Source of the DNA: a virus | Length of the DNA: 64,000 nt | IMG/VR virus record: IMGVR_UViG_3300025669_000021 | Location: 1 to 64,000 of that record | Strand: one strand, 5' to 3' | Position numbers and translations under genes: made by a program | Notes under the pieces: generated by a model | The model's database searches: none | The model's input: only the letters and a program-made list of their open reading frames with translations | What the model was told of the DNA's origin: nothing | Shown: piece after piece, positions 39,455 to 49,354 of the stretch | How the letters are laid out: each line of letters starts with the position of its first letter | Numbering within the stretch: the first letter of the stretch is position 1

Positions 39455-39748
39455 ATGCCAAAAGAACAAGACAACAACGAGACGAAGAACCAAAAGGCAA
39501 TACATCTTGCCGAAGCGTGTAATAGGCTTATGGGTCAAAGCCAGGATTTTAGGTATTTCGTTGAGGAGTTGACCGAAATGCTTCTCGACCAGAGGGACAA
39601 GAACGAAGGATTGCTTGGCGAGTTGGCTATCGTCGGCAAAGGGATGTCCCTGAACATGAAACAGATTTTGCAGATGATCGATAATTCTTCCGCAGTTTTG
39701 GTCAGAGCAAGGGCCGCGGAAGGAAAACGACTTAACGGATTGAAGTAA
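39455..39748 (+). CDS. Small helical protein
   Basis: A 97-residue charged helical protein (KAIHLAEACNRLMGQSQDFR, EELTEMLLDQRDKNEGLLG). It follows a GC-rich hairpin (about 39410-39442) with no T tract. Possible minor head or chaperone protein; unrecognised. Confidence 0.6.
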   Translation: MPKEQDNNETKNQKAIHLAEACNRLMGQSQDFRYFVEELTEMLLDQRDKNEGLLGELAIVGKGMSLNMKQILQMIDNSSAVLVRARAAEGKRLNGLK

Positions 39749-39750
39749 GA

Positions 39751-39855
39751 ATGAAGTGCACACTGAAATGTCAGAGCCGGGGGGGTAAGAAGGCATACAT
39801 TTATGAGCCGTCTTTCCTCGTTGGCAAACTACTAACAGAGCATAGGGAGAAATAG
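39751..39855 (+). CDS. Possible 34-residue protein
   Basis: A short frame, MKCTLKCQSRGGKKAYIYEP..., between two genes with almost no spacing to either. It includes the ribosome site of the scaffold gene in its last codons. Weak evidence. Confidence 0.4.
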   Translation: MKCTLKCQSRGGKKAYIYEPSFLVGKLLTEHREK

Positions 39856-39859
39856 CACC

Positions 39860-40924
39860 ATGGCACACGAAGTACCAATACCAAGACAAGCCCAACAGGC
39901 AGCAGAACAGGATGAGATAGATCAGGCAGCAGAACAAGAGGCCTTGTCACAGCAAGGAACTCCTGCAGAGCCGGTCCTAGATCATGTGATCGAGCAGCCA
40001 GAAGAGGATGAACAGCCAGCGCCCGTAGCGGCTGCAGTTCCCGACCAAGCTACCCTAGCACCCGCACCAGTAGCGGAAGAGGGTGAACCGGTCGAGAGTC
40101 TTGTAGACCTGAAACGGAGGCTATTAGAGGCCGAGCACAGAAATCGGACTCTACAAGGCATGATCCATTCTCAGAAGCCAGAGGCCGAAGAAATGGCCGC
40201 TCTCAAAGATCGTATTGCGGAACTGGAGAATAGACCAGAGGAGCACGTAGCTCCCGCGGAGCCAGGAGTAGCAGCGCATTTGAGATACCTCAATAAAGAT
40301 GAGCGTGAGGCCGTCGACGGGGAGGAAGGTTCCCTGGAAGTCAGAATGGCTAAAGGTATGGCAGAAGAGGGCATTGAGAAGGTAAAGCGTGAAGCCGCGC
40401 AAGAGGCATTAAAGCTAACTAGGCGTATAGACGCCATAGAACGCCGTCAGGAAGATGACGATTCAGATAGTGCTGTATCTGGGGTTATGGCCCAGGTCGA
40501 AGAGTTGATGCCAGGAGCGATAAAGATTAACTCCGATATTCTCTGGGTTGATTGGCTTGAAGGTGCTGATCCCGAAAGCGCGACAGGAGCAACGTATGGG
40601 GCAAAAGGACAGGCTCTTATGGCGATTGGCGATACCAAGGGTATTGTCGATTTGATGAACAAATTCCTGGCAGACGTGCCCGAGGCGTCAGACCAGATTA
40701 AGGCACAGATTCGACCCGCAAAGTCGAGCGTAGTGCCAACTGAGGGGAAACCCGTAAAGAAACAGGGTATTCCAGAGTCTAGGGCGGTTGCTTTCTACAA
40801 GGCACAGAGGGAAGGTCGGCTGAAAAACGCTGATGGTTCTCCTATGTCTGCAGAACAGGAAGTAGCCCAAGAAGCATTAATAGATAAGGCCTACGTTGAG
40901 GGACGAATCCTAGAAGGCAGGTAG
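39860..40924 (+). CDS. Probable scaffolding protein
   Basis: A 354-residue acidic, Glu/Ala/Gln-rich protein with long coiled-coil stretches (LVDLKRRLLEAEHRNRTLQG; AEEMAALKDRIAELENRPEE) and a basic C-terminal part. Composition and position between portal and coat are typical of podovirus scaffolds that guide procapsid assembly. The Pro/Ala/Glu N-terminus (residues 1-75) is disordered. Confidence 0.7.
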   Translation: MAHEVPIPRQAQQAAEQDEIDQAAEQEALSQQGTPAEPVLDHVIEQPEEDEQPAPVAAAVPDQATLAPAPVAEEGEPVESLVDLKRRLLEAEHRNRTLQGMIHSQKPEAEEMAALKDRIAELENRPEEHVAPAEPGVAAHLRYLNKDEREAVDGEEGSLEVRMAKGMAEEGIEKVKREAAQEALKLTRRIDAIERRQEDDDSDSAVSGVMAQVEELMPGAIKINSDILWVDWLEGADPESATGATYGAKGQALMAIGDTKGIVDLMNKFLADVPEASDQIKAQIRPAKSSVVPTEGKPVKKQGIPESRAVAFYKAQREGRLKNADGSPMSAEQEVAQEALIDKAYVEGRILEGR

Positions 40925-40963
40925 TTTCCTGTCGGCGCGTGGGTCTGGAAAGAGAGAGACATT

Positions 40964-41908
40964 ATGGGAAGTGCATATCCAGAAGCAGCAGGTATCCGAG
41001 ACATCGGCACGTCGACAATGAAGTACATCCCCACTATTTATAGTGGTAAGATGCTCGTCAAGTTCTACACGAACACAGTATTTGGGGCTATCTCCAATAC
41101 TGATTACGAAGGCGAGATCAAGGCTCAAGGTGACACGGTTGAGATCCGCTCTCTGCCTGACATCACGATCAATGATCATACCAAGGGAATGACCCTTGAC
41201 TACGAGCAGCCCGTGGCTACTCCGGTAACTCTAGAGATCAACAAGGGCAAAACGTGGTCATTCGCCACGAACATCGTTGATGATGCCCAGACTGATCTCA
41301 AGCAGTACCATGATCAGTGGTCGGAAGTCGCAATGCGCCAGATGAAGATAAGCATTGATAGAGATGTGTTGGCAACCATCTACACCGACCCTGATTCTTC
41401 GAATGAGGGTAACTCGGCCGGTCTGATCAGTGCCAACATCGCGCTTGGAGCCGATGGTGGTGTTTCGGTCCCAATGACCAAATCTGATGTAGTCGATAAG
41501 ATTGTCGAGTGCGGTCAGGTTCTCACCGAGCAGGACGTCCCGGAAGAAGGTCGCTGGATGGTTATACCAGCATGGATGTGTACGCTCATCCTGACATCGG
41601 ACCTCAAGGACGCTTCCTTGAGTGGTGACGGCACCTCGATGCTCAGAAACGGGCGCCTGGGAATGATTGACACATTCACGCTCTACAAGAGCAACCAGTT
41701 GAAGACCACGGCCGACTCTTCGGCCAACACCTGCACATTCATCATGTTCGGGACCAACCACGCGGTTACATTCGCCTCTCAGATAGTGGAGAATGAAAAC
41801 CTCAAGAACCCTAACTCCTTCGGAACCTTGTTCCGTGGGCTGCAGGTTTACGGGTTCAGGACAGTCAAACCGGAAGCTCTGGGCGCCCTGTACGCCTACA
41901 AGGCCTAG
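40964..41908 (+). CDS. Major capsid protein, P22 coat-like
   Basis: A 314-residue HK97-fold coat protein of the P22-gp5-like group: N-terminal arm, YEGEIKAQGDTVEIRSLPDI, EQPVATPVTLEINKGKTWSF, MRQMKISIDRDVLATIY and a C-terminal GLQVYGFRTVKPEALGAL. It follows the scaffold and is closed by a terminator, which would favour strong separate expression. Confidence 0.85.
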   Translation: MGSAYPEAAGIRDIGTSTMKYIPTIYSGKMLVKFYTNTVFGAISNTDYEGEIKAQGDTVEIRSLPDITINDHTKGMTLDYEQPVATPVTLEINKGKTWSFATNIVDDAQTDLKQYHDQWSEVAMRQMKISIDRDVLATIYTDPDSSNEGNSAGLISANIALGADGGVSVPMTKSDVVDKIVECGQVLTEQDVPEEGRWMVIPAWMCTLILTSDLKDASLSGDGTSMLRNGRLGMIDTFTLYKSNQLKTTADSSANTCTFIMFGTNHAVTFASQIVENENLKNPNSFGTLFRGLQVYGFRTVKPEALGALYAYKA

Positions 41909-41919
41909 TTGTAAACCGC

Positions 41920-41952
41920 GGGGGCTTGCCAAGTGGTGAGCCCCCTTCTTTC
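41920..41952 (+). terminator. Rho-independent terminator after the coat gene
   Basis: GGGGGCT (41920-41926) pairs with AGCCCCC (41939-41945), extended inward through wobble pairs to an AAGT loop, followed by TTCTTTC. Twelve bases after the coat stop. Confidence 0.75.
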
Positions 41953-41999
41953 ACCGCAGAGTAAACGATTCGATTAACCCTCCTAAAGGAGAAAACATC

Positions 42000-42401
42000 A
42001 TGGCAGTTGACACTTCAATCACAGTACAGACTGGTGCAGCAGACACCGGCAAAAAGGTAGTGGTCTATCAGCGTCTCATCGACTTCTCGGCAGACAATCT
42101 ATCCGATGGTGACTGGTTCGACCTGTTCCAGATGCCTACCGCGGCCGTTGTCATTGGTGGCGCTTCTGATCTGGTCTTGACCGGAACCGCAAGCTCAACC
42201 TTCGACGTAGGAGTTGAAGGCGGGGCCGAACTGTTGAGCGCAACCACGCTTGACGGCACTACTGGCACCATCACGGCCTTTACGGCCACCGTTGGCGTTG
42301 TCTTCGACGGCACCACGATCGACGTTTCGATCAACACCGCTGCCGCTGTACTCGGAAAGCTCCGAATTACTGCGATAGTTGCATATTGTGACGCACTGTA
42401 G
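42000..42401 (+). CDS. Small beta-rich protein after coat, possible decoration protein
   Basis: A 133-residue protein, Thr/Val/Ala-rich and predicted all-beta (VVVYQRLIDFSADNLSDGDW, GASDLVLTGTASSTFDVG). Such proteins after the coat gene often stabilise or decorate the capsid. AAAGGAGAAAAC precedes the ATG. Assignment is from position and composition. Confidence 0.5.
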   Translation: MAVDTSITVQTGAADTGKKVVVYQRLIDFSADNLSDGDWFDLFQMPTAAVVIGGASDLVLTGTASSTFDVGVEGGAELLSATTLDGTTGTITAFTATVGVVFDGTTIDVSINTAAAVLGKLRITAIVAYCDAL

Positions 42402-42409
42402 AGAGCGTT

Positions 42410-42460
42410 GCGGCTGATCATCTAAGCGGGGTGAGGAAACTCCTCCCCCGCTTTAGCCGC
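42410..42460 (+). terminator. Large hairpin, possible terminator or processing site
   Basis: GCGGCT (42410) with AGCCGC (42455-42460) encloses AAGCGGGG-GAGGA/TCCTC-CCCGCTT around an AAAC loop. The stem is long, but no T tract follows the outer helix. It may attenuate transcription or protect the coat-region mRNA. Confidence 0.45.
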
Positions 42461-42530
42461 GTCTCTACCCACTTTTCATACCTCAACCCTATGTCGGGGT
42501 TGTTTCAACATCAGAGCAAGGAGTTATATC

Positions 42531-43070
42531 ATGGGTACAGAATCAGCAGGTTTGTGGTGCAGGAAGAACGGCACCGATCAGGTTTATCAGTTTCGTGAGG
42601 ATATGAGGCCGCGTCTCGGTCTTGACCTTGTTATGGTCGACTATCCCAGCGCAATGGCTCTCAGGGCCCGTAGCGACTCCAAGAATCGCAAGGAAAGCAA
42701 GGGCCAGAATGATGCTCATGCCCAGGCGGCTTTCGAAGAGGCGAATGGCGTTGTAGCGGCCGTGGTTGTCAAGCCGGCTGATCCAGGCAAGTTTGTCGAT
42801 CAGCAAGAAGTCGATGCTTCCGGTGAAGTCTCTGCAGTGGCAGACCTTGACCTCAAGCCCCAGACTCCAGAAGAGGCGATGGCCGATATCAATGCTGCAA
42901 GCGGCGATGATGACGGCGTTAAGATGACTGACGGTCTGGCAGATATGTCACGACGAGAGTTGTTTGTCATCATCACCGAAGAGGAATTGCCCGTTAAGAA
43001 GGTTGGCAAAAACCCTCAGATCGTTGAAAACATACGCGCGGCCAGGGCAGCAGCCCCAGCAAGCGAGTAG
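42531..43070 (+). CDS. Hypothetical head-region protein with SAP-like tail
   Basis: A 179-residue acidic protein. The middle is disordered (Ala/Asp/Glu); the last 35 residues (DMSRRELFVIITEEELPVKK, VGKNPQIVENIRAA) resemble the helix-extended SAP/LEM-like helical hairpin often seen at the end of phage neck-region proteins. Function uncertain. Confidence 0.55.
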   Translation: MGTESAGLWCRKNGTDQVYQFREDMRPRLGLDLVMVDYPSAMALRARSDSKNRKESKGQNDAHAQAAFEEANGVVAAVVVKPADPGKFVDQQEVDASGEVSAVADLDLKPQTPEEAMADINAASGDDDGVKMTDGLADMSRRELFVIITEEELPVKKVGKNPQIVENIRAARAAAPASE

Positions 43071-43082
43071 GGAGAGTGATCT

Positions 43083-43430
43083 ATGGCGGTGCTGGTATCG
43101 GAAGTATTGACAGAGGCAAGACAGCAGCTTAACGACTCTACGGCTACCTATAGGTGGTCCGATGCAAGTCTTATGCTATATATGAGCCGAGGCGTTGATG
43201 ACGTCTACGGTGACTTTCCTGAGTCTTTCTTTATCGATGGCGAGAAAATACCGATATCAGCGCCAGAGGCCATAACCGCAGTGACCGAGGACTTCCCTCT
43301 CAGGAAGGAATACATAGAAGCCATTGTCCACTACATCTGTTGGAAGGTGTTCGGGGAAGACACCGAGGATGACGGTAATATCGCTCTTTCGAAGGACCAC
43401 GCGAAACAATATATGCAAGCTAGGGGTTAG
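43083..43430 (+). CDS. Head-tail adaptor-like protein
   Basis: A 115-residue helical protein (VLVSEVLTEARQQLNDSTAT, YRWSDASLMLYMSRGVDDVY) of the style of phage neck/adaptor proteins (DUF6682-like), which sit below the portal. It precedes a second adaptor candidate by two bases. Support is from pattern and order. Confidence 0.55.
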   Translation: MAVLVSEVLTEARQQLNDSTATYRWSDASLMLYMSRGVDDVYGDFPESFFIDGEKIPISAPEAITAVTEDFPLRKEYIEAIVHYICWKVFGEDTEDDGNIALSKDHAKQYMQARG

Positions 43431-43432
43431 GC

Positions 43433-44038
43433 ATGATCAACAAATACTCGGATTTCTATGAATTCATGCTTGAAGACCTTCCTCGCTGCCCCGAGCCGTT
43501 GAAGCTGCAGCAACTCAAGCAAGCCTTTCGTGAATTTGCTTTCAGGACCGAGAACTGGACCGCAACCCTCGATAAAGTCAATCTGGTAGCAGATCAGCAA
43601 GACTACACCCTCCGTCTTCCCCAGGATGGCCTTGTCAAGCGGTTGGTATGGGTGAATATCAGTGATGCAGCAATGCCTACCAATCAATACGAGCTCCGCA
43701 ACGAGTATTCTCTCCGATGGAAGAAGACCCCTGTCAGCTACGTTCCCACCTACTCTCTCGATGACGGGCTCCAGGTCAGGGTAGCAATGTATCCGGATTG
43801 GGATTCTAGGACCGTTGACGAGAACTATTTCACCCGATGGGGGGATGCAATCCTCAATCTGGCGCTCTACCGTCTCCTGATGATGCCCGGAAAGACTTGG
43901 ACACATCCCGAGTTGGCCGTCCAGAAGAAGGATATCTATGATGTTTTCTATAATGACGCGATCAAAGAGAAGTACACCGAAGGTAAAAGTGGTTCACTGT
44001 CCGTAAATCTACGGCCGGTTACGAGGAGATTTGCATAA
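43433..44038 (+). CDS. Tail adaptor/tubular A-like protein
   Basis: A 201-residue protein with helices at the start (LKLQQLKQAFREFAFRTENW), a strand-rich centre (QQDYTLRLPQDGLVKRLVWV) and a helical end, in the slot of T7 gp11-like adaptors between head and tail nozzle. Stop overlaps the next start (TAATG). Confidence 0.5.
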   Translation: MINKYSDFYEFMLEDLPRCPEPLKLQQLKQAFREFAFRTENWTATLDKVNLVADQQDYTLRLPQDGLVKRLVWVNISDAAMPTNQYELRNEYSLRWKKTPVSYVPTYSLDDGLQVRVAMYPDWDSRTVDENYFTRWGDAILNLALYRLLMMPGKTWTHPELAVQKKDIYDVFYNDAIKEKYTEGKSGSLSVNLRPVTRRFA

Positions 44039-46638
44039 TGAAGAAGATACTAGCCCTTATGGCAGCAATCGTGTGCACGGCGTTGACGATCGTTCATGCC
44101 ACTACGACCATTATCACCGTCGATCTGACTGAAAACTCCATTGTGGCAAGCTCTATCCCCGCAATCAGGGAGACTGCGACCATCATAGTGACCAATGCCC
44201 CAGGCTATACCCCCGGCAATCTCACGATGTCGCTCATATACACGAATACGCAGTACGCCGTGGCTGATAACTTCGTGGCCGGCGCCGGTTCTTCCTATTC
44301 AGCAACGATGAACCTGAATACCATACTCCTTACCAACTACTTCGTCGGGCTCTCCGATCAGTCTATACGGACGTTCACTGCAACTTTGTGGGATAGCGGC
44401 ACCCCTGCACTGATATTCAATGATAAGTTGGAGATCCAAAACAATCCATACGTGCCCGGGATGCTCCCCGCGGTGATCACTACCAACGAATTTGACGCAA
44501 GGCTGATAGTTCTTGAGGATCAGACAAGCGCATGGAACAACGTCACCAACATCGTGAATGGCGGGACAGTAGGCTCAACCGGAGAGATAGCACAGGTTGG
44601 TGGAACGTGGACATTCATGTTTCCTACGATCACCCCTTCCCTTTCCTTCACCAACTGGCTAGGCGTCACTGCCGGGGATATCCTCACAATGGCCGGGGGA
44701 AATAGAAGTGGATCCAACACCTTCGCTACCGGTCTTGCGGCCGTAGACACAAACAACTGGAACGGAGGATTGACTGACATATCCCTCCTACAGGGTCTAA
44801 CCGGTCAAGTCTATTACGCTGACGGCCGTACTGCTCTCTCCGACACCATGAACACTGGAAACAATTGGATTAGTGGTGACGGTAGCGATACTGGAATCAA
44901 GATAGAAGCAGGAGGCGGCGTAGAACTGTCCAGCAACCTTACTGTTACGGGTGCCTCAGACTTCAAGCTAATATCTACGTTTGAGAGTTGGCTAAGTGGT
45001 AGTGGTCTTGCTGAAGGTATCATGATAGGTGCTGCAGGACACGTAGGAATCAACACTCCTACCCTCACATCAGCTTTAAACGTTCTAGGTTCTGTCTTTA
45101 TTAACGGGGCATTGACGAACAGAGGGGCAATCTTTGTAGACTTGCAATCATCTACGGGAAGTTATCCTGTTGTATTCCAGGATAACTCTGGTGAACAGTG
45201 GGAGATAGAGCAGAATGGTGCAGGGCTTATCTTCACTGAGACAGGAGTAGGAGAACATTTCAGGATTGCTAACGGCGGCACAGCCACATTTCAGGGTGTT
45301 ATTACTGGTAACGATGTTCAGGAGAACGGCACGAACATCCTAGCCTTTGTTGCCGCAGCGACCAATAGCTTTGTTCTGACCAATGACGTTAGAACTGTTG
45401 CCCTTAGTGGGCTAGTAACTGTTCCCGATGGTACTAATGATAATGCAGCCGTCAATCTTGGGCAGGTCAATGATTTAGTAAGTAGCTTGCAAACGCTGGA
45501 ATTGTATGGAGCGACGAATCTAAATAATTTCGTGGTCGATAGTGGATCGTTATACGTGAATATTCCGACCCCTGCATGGAGCATGGCTAGTGGCGCATTG
45601 AGTGACGGCGACAACTGGCAGGGTTATTACTGGGGAACTCAAGCTGTTGATTTAATAAGGGAAGGTTCCTATTCTGGATTCTTCTTTTCCGAGAAAACGG
45701 CTGGAATTAAAGATGTGAGGCCAAAACTCGAAGTGGTCTATACCAACTTGACTGGCGGTGCCTTGCAAACTATAGGATGTTCTTCGACTGGAGCATACAT
45801 CACTGCAACACTTTCGGATAAAAGCATAATTTGTAATGTCACAACAAACACCTTGGCTCAGTCAACGAATTTAGTGCTTGGCGTAAGGTATGGACTGTTT
45901 CAGTCTGGTGGTGGATCGGCTGCACAGGTAACAACCTATGGCGGCACAGGATACGGTACACACATGGCAACTCCAGGGTTGGGTTCTGCGGTTGGTTACG
46001 TTACCGAAGCATCGGCTGATGGCAAATACTATGGCCGGAAGGATGAGGCATGGACCGACCTCGACGCTAGATATGTGAATACCAACAATGCCATTGCCAA
46101 GACGCTGCAAGTGGATGGTCACTCAACCCTAGCAGGGGTGGGCATGACATCGTTGACCAACACGGGCCCGAGTTATCTTACAGGCAATGTCGGCATCGGA
46201 ACGGCTACCACTCGCAGTAAGATGGACGTTGCAGGATCGGCAACCGTAGATGGTGCGTTTAGCAATCTCACTGGCAATGCTTACTTTGCCAACCAACTTC
46301 ACATAGGAATTGTAGGAACAAAGCCATTCCAAATCCATGCCGCAGCAGCATCCGACATTATGCGTATCCAGAACAATAGCGGTATGTTCAACTTCGGGAT
46401 AACCTCGGGTGGTGGTAATGCAACAACAAGTTTTGACCTTCAGGGTGACAACGATAGTTTGCGTGTCCGACGAGGTTCATCAGTCCCGTTTCAGATTCAA
46501 ACAAATGGTGCAGTGAACTTCGCTCCAGTAGCCGCAGCGCCAGCTACCCCTGTCGCTGGTGATATGTATATCGACTCGACCCTTACCAATATGCTGAGAG
46601 TGTACAATGGTTCAGCATGGAAGAATGCTTGGGAGTAA
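44038..46638 (+). CDS. Tail fibre-like protein with Sec signal peptide
   Basis: An 866-residue, Thr/Ser/Asn/Gly-rich, beta-strand protein. Residues 1-22 (MKKILALMAAIVCTALTIVH then ATT) look like a Sec signal peptide. Repeated strand units (SGDGSDTGIKIEAGGGVELS; HVGINTPTLTSALNVLGSVF) include a GNVGIGTATTRSKMDVAGSA box common in fibres and adhesins. The C-terminal APATPVAGDMYIDSTLTN and NGSAWKNAWE resemble fibre-tip domains. It probably forms a trimeric fibre; the signal peptide is abnormal for a virion protein. Confidence 0.65.
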   Translation: MKKILALMAAIVCTALTIVHATTTIITVDLTENSIVASSIPAIRETATIIVTNAPGYTPGNLTMSLIYTNTQYAVADNFVAGAGSSYSATMNLNTILLTNYFVGLSDQSIRTFTATLWDSGTPALIFNDKLEIQNNPYVPGMLPAVITTNEFDARLIVLEDQTSAWNNVTNIVNGGTVGSTGEIAQVGGTWTFMFPTITPSLSFTNWLGVTAGDILTMAGGNRSGSNTFATGLAAVDTNNWNGGLTDISLLQGLTGQVYYADGRTALSDTMNTGNNWISGDGSDTGIKIEAGGGVELSSNLTVTGASDFKLISTFESWLSGSGLAEGIMIGAAGHVGINTPTLTSALNVLGSVFINGALTNRGAIFVDLQSSTGSYPVVFQDNSGEQWEIEQNGAGLIFTETGVGEHFRIANGGTATFQGVITGNDVQENGTNILAFVAAATNSFVLTNDVRTVALSGLVTVPDGTNDNAAVNLGQVNDLVSSLQTLELYGATNLNNFVVDSGSLYVNIPTPAWSMASGALSDGDNWQGYYWGTQAVDLIREGSYSGFFFSEKTAGIKDVRPKLEVVYTNLTGGALQTIGCSSTGAYITATLSDKSIICNVTTNTLAQSTNLVLGVRYGLFQSGGGSAAQVTTYGGTGYGTHMATPGLGSAVGYVTEASADGKYYGRKDEAWTDLDARYVNTNNAIAKTLQVDGHSTLAGVGMTSLTNTGPSYLTGNVGIGTATTRSKMDVAGSATVDGAFSNLTGNAYFANQLHIGIVGTKPFQIHAAAASDIMRIQNNSGMFNFGITSGGGNATTSFDLQGDNDSLRVRRGSSVPFQIQTNGAVNFAPVAAAPATPVAGDMYIDSTLTNMLRVYNGSAWKNAWE

Positions 46639-46826
46639 TGAAAAATCTAATCCCCATATTGCTGATTGCCATTGCCCTATCAAGTGGCTGCACTATGCCT
46701 AGCATGGTCTATCAGCGCACTAACGATATAGGACAGGTATACAACGTAGATGCCCGATGGTGGGCCGTGACTAAGGAAATAGGCAAAGCTGGAATGACCG
46801 TCGGAGCATTCATCATCGCATTCTAA
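46638..46826 (+). CDS. Small predicted lipoprotein
   Basis: A 62-residue protein, MKNLIPILLIAIALSSGCTM, with lipobox LSSGC and a short mature part ending in a hydrophobic GMTVGAFIIAF. It overlaps the fibre stop (TAATG). Could be an outer-membrane spanin subunit or host-surface protein; the short length and second hydrophobic end are atypical. Confidence 0.55.
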   Translation: MKNLIPILLIAIALSSGCTMPSMVYQRTNDIGQVYNVDARWWAVTKEIGKAGMTVGAFIIAF

Positions 46827-46845
46827 GAAAGGGAAGTATTGGACT

Positions 46846-47253
46846 ATGAGCAACGAGGGGCAGATGATTCTATCTAGCATGAAGAAAGAGAACACTCGGG
46901 CGATCAAGACGGCCAGGGATTCAGAGGGTAGTGACTGTTGCGCTTCTCACCCCGCCATACGATCATTGGCAGAGCGCAGCTTGAGTAACGGGGAGCTTCT
47001 TGGTGATATGATAATGATGGTTCCTGACCAGATCGCCGCAAAGGTTGTCGAGCAGACAGTGGTAAATGGCCCTGTCGATACCGATGCTCTTGTAGATGAG
47101 GTAAGCAAACGGCGCCGGGGCCGTCTATTCTTGAAAAGGGGCCAGTGGGAATTCTCTGGGGATATACAGAGCGCACTGACACTGGGCCTATTCCTACTGG
47201 GGGTGTATTGGTTTCTCGGTAAACACGGGATGCTTCCTAGCTGGATGCAGTAA
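46846..47253 (+). CDS. Hypothetical protein with C-terminal membrane helix
   Basis: A 135-residue protein, hydrophilic and helical for 105 residues, then one membrane helix (ALTLGLFLLGVYWFLGKHG). Tail-anchored proteins beside a small lipoprotein could be lysis or membrane proteins, but no endolysin is adjacent. AAGGGAAG precedes the ATG. Confidence 0.6.
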   Translation: MSNEGQMILSSMKKENTRAIKTARDSEGSDCCASHPAIRSLAERSLSNGELLGDMIMMVPDQIAAKVVEQTVVNGPVDTDALVDEVSKRRRGRLFLKRGQWEFSGDIQSALTLGLFLLGVYWFLGKHGMLPSWMQ

Positions 47254-47267
47254 AAAGGGGTGATTTC

Positions 47268-49352
47268 ATGCCGTCAATCAAGCTCGATCAGTTCAAAGGG
47301 ATCATACCAAGGACAGCGCCAAAACTCCTTTCACCAAATGCAGCCCAGACCGCGCAGAACGTAGAATTGATGTCCGGGCGCCTGGAAGCTCTATTGCCGC
47401 TCGGCGCGGAAGTCGACACCCAGGCGGGAAACACCATATTCAAGTGGTATCGCAACTCCTCCTCTGAATGGCTCTCAATGACGGGTATTGAGGATTTCGC
47501 CGTTGGTCCTATTCGGGCTGATCAATACGATAGGGTCTACTTCACCGATGGCGGCACCCTCAAGATGAACGCCTGGAAGACATCCAAGATTACCAGGACA
47601 GTAGGTCTGACGGCCCCCAATGCTGCTCATGTCCCTACTTTGACGTCTTCTGCAGTCAATAAGTGGAGGTTTAATCCAGGAGCAATCGCCAATGATCTAC
47701 GTCTTAACTCAAGCATAGGAATATCCCTACCGTGGAATACACCTACTCCTGAAACCAACGAAGATATCACGCCTGAGAGATGGGAATTTACTGCTGACGG
47801 AAAGTGTCACGTTTGGTTTCCTGTTCCGGGCCAACGGATAAATACGTCAACTGGGGCATCATGGGTTAGTTATAGTTTAACATCCATATTCCTCTACCAG
47901 TTGAAGGTAGATACAGCCGGTGGCGGTACTGACGCTACTAAACCAGCAGCATACGGACAACTGACCAATACTGTATCCTTTGATATTACTGATGGAGTAG
48001 AAGGGACGAAGTATGCGGAACTGGTTGTAGAGTCAATGACAAGAGAAGGAATGGAAGTAGAGTGGATAGATGGATCTACTGGAAAATCTCTTATTAGTGG
48101 TCGTCCTGATGGAACATTTGCAACATTCACTTGCTCTGACCACATGGCTCATCTAGTTCTCAATCTCAACTATGTTGATCTTGTCGGAAGTAAACTCAGG
48201 CAGACATCATACTATGTTCAGACCTACGTTGATGATCTAGGCGAAGAGAGCCCCGCTAGTGGCATCTCAGCGGCAATAGAGTTCGTTCCCGGCACAGAAG
48301 TAGTCCTGGGGCTGGGCTCCGATCCTGGGGGCAATATAGCGACGAGACGGCTATACAGATCGGCGGCTGGAAGCCTGGAAGATGCTTTCTTCTATGTGGC
48401 AGACATTACAGCGGCCACAACAGCCTATACGGACACGAAGACGGACGCGGAGCTAGGAGAGGTCATCCCCGGCTTTGAGAATCCTCCAACGACTCTGACG
48501 GGCATTGTGGCTATGTCTAATGGTTTTCTGGCTGGCTGGTCTGGGAAAACTCTCCATTTCAGCGAACAGTGGCACCCCTATAGCTGGCTGGATACTTACC
48601 AGATTAACCTAGAGTACGATATTATTGGTCTGGCGGTTGTGGATACCGACCTGATTGTGATGACTGAGGGTCATCCTTACGTTGTGACAGGTGTTCACCC
48701 AGAGAACATGACGGTAGACAAGATTGCTCTCTCCCAGTCTTGTGCAAGCCGTCGATCGATCGCAACGATGAAGGATAGCGTATTCTATACGTCTCCGGAC
48801 GGGATTGTAAGGATTAGGCACGGCGCCGGCCAACTGATCACCGAGGATTTCTACACAAGGGTCCAGTGGCAAGCCCTTACCCCGTCATCGGCTATATCCG
48901 CGGTGCAGGATAAGAAGTATTTCGCGTGGATGACCGGGATAAAGCTCATTTTTGACATGGACGAGGGGCTTGCGGCTATCACGTCCCATGATATCACGGC
49001 AACGGCCGTCTATACTGATCTGGTGGATGATACTCTATACGTGTCTCAATCAGGAGTAATCAAGGGTTGGGAGAAGGGGTCAGTCAATAAGACTATCCTC
49101 TGGAAGTCGAAGGAATACGCTATTCAGCGCCGGTGGGCCCCGGTGGCGGGTCGAATAGTGGCAGATTCGTACCCTGTAACGCTCAGACTGTACGCAGAGG
49201 GCGCCCTAGTGTCGACCGTGACCGTTTCTAGCCAGACAGCCTTTAGGATCCCTATACTGCGTCAGGAGCGCGTGTGGTCCCTCGACGTGCAGAACGATGA
49301 CACTATCGATGAAGTGATGATCTCTAGCAGCATGAAGAATTTGAGAACGTAA
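47268..49352 (+). CDS. Tail tubular/nozzle-like protein
   Basis: A 694-residue protein of the type found as tail nozzle or virion tail protein in podoviruses: FKGIIPRTAPKLLSPNAAQT then AQNVELMSGRLEAL at the start, then beta-propeller-like repeats (RVYFTDGGTLKMNAWKT; MSNGFLAGWSGKTLHFSEQW; SVFYTSPDGIVRIRHG) and an Ig-like C-terminus. Position after the fibre is consistent. Starts after AAAAGGGGTG. Confidence 0.65.
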   Translation: MPSIKLDQFKGIIPRTAPKLLSPNAAQTAQNVELMSGRLEALLPLGAEVDTQAGNTIFKWYRNSSSEWLSMTGIEDFAVGPIRADQYDRVYFTDGGTLKMNAWKTSKITRTVGLTAPNAAHVPTLTSSAVNKWRFNPGAIANDLRLNSSIGISLPWNTPTPETNEDITPERWEFTADGKCHVWFPVPGQRINTSTGASWVSYSLTSIFLYQLKVDTAGGGTDATKPAAYGQLTNTVSFDITDGVEGTKYAELVVESMTREGMEVEWIDGSTGKSLISGRPDGTFATFTCSDHMAHLVLNLNYVDLVGSKLRQTSYYVQTYVDDLGEESPASGISAAIEFVPGTEVVLGLGSDPGGNIATRRLYRSAAGSLEDAFFYVADITAATTAYTDTKTDAELGEVIPGFENPPTTLTGIVAMSNGFLAGWSGKTLHFSEQWHPYSWLDTYQINLEYDIIGLAVVDTDLIVMTEGHPYVVTGVHPENMTVDKIALSQSCASRRSIATMKDSVFYTSPDGIVRIRHGAGQLITEDFYTRVQWQALTPSSAISAVQDKKYFAWMTGIKLIFDMDEGLAAITSHDITATAVYTDLVDDTLYVSQSGVIKGWEKGSVNKTILWKSKEYAIQRRWAPVAGRIVADSYPVTLRLYAEGALVSTVTVSSQTAFRIPILRQERVWSLDVQNDDTIDEVMISSSMKNLRT

Positions 49353-49354
49353 TT

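Noticed and set aside
41258-41932. Minus-strand frame of 224 codons opposite the coat gene
   Set aside because: Antisense to a clear major capsid gene and crossing its terminator.
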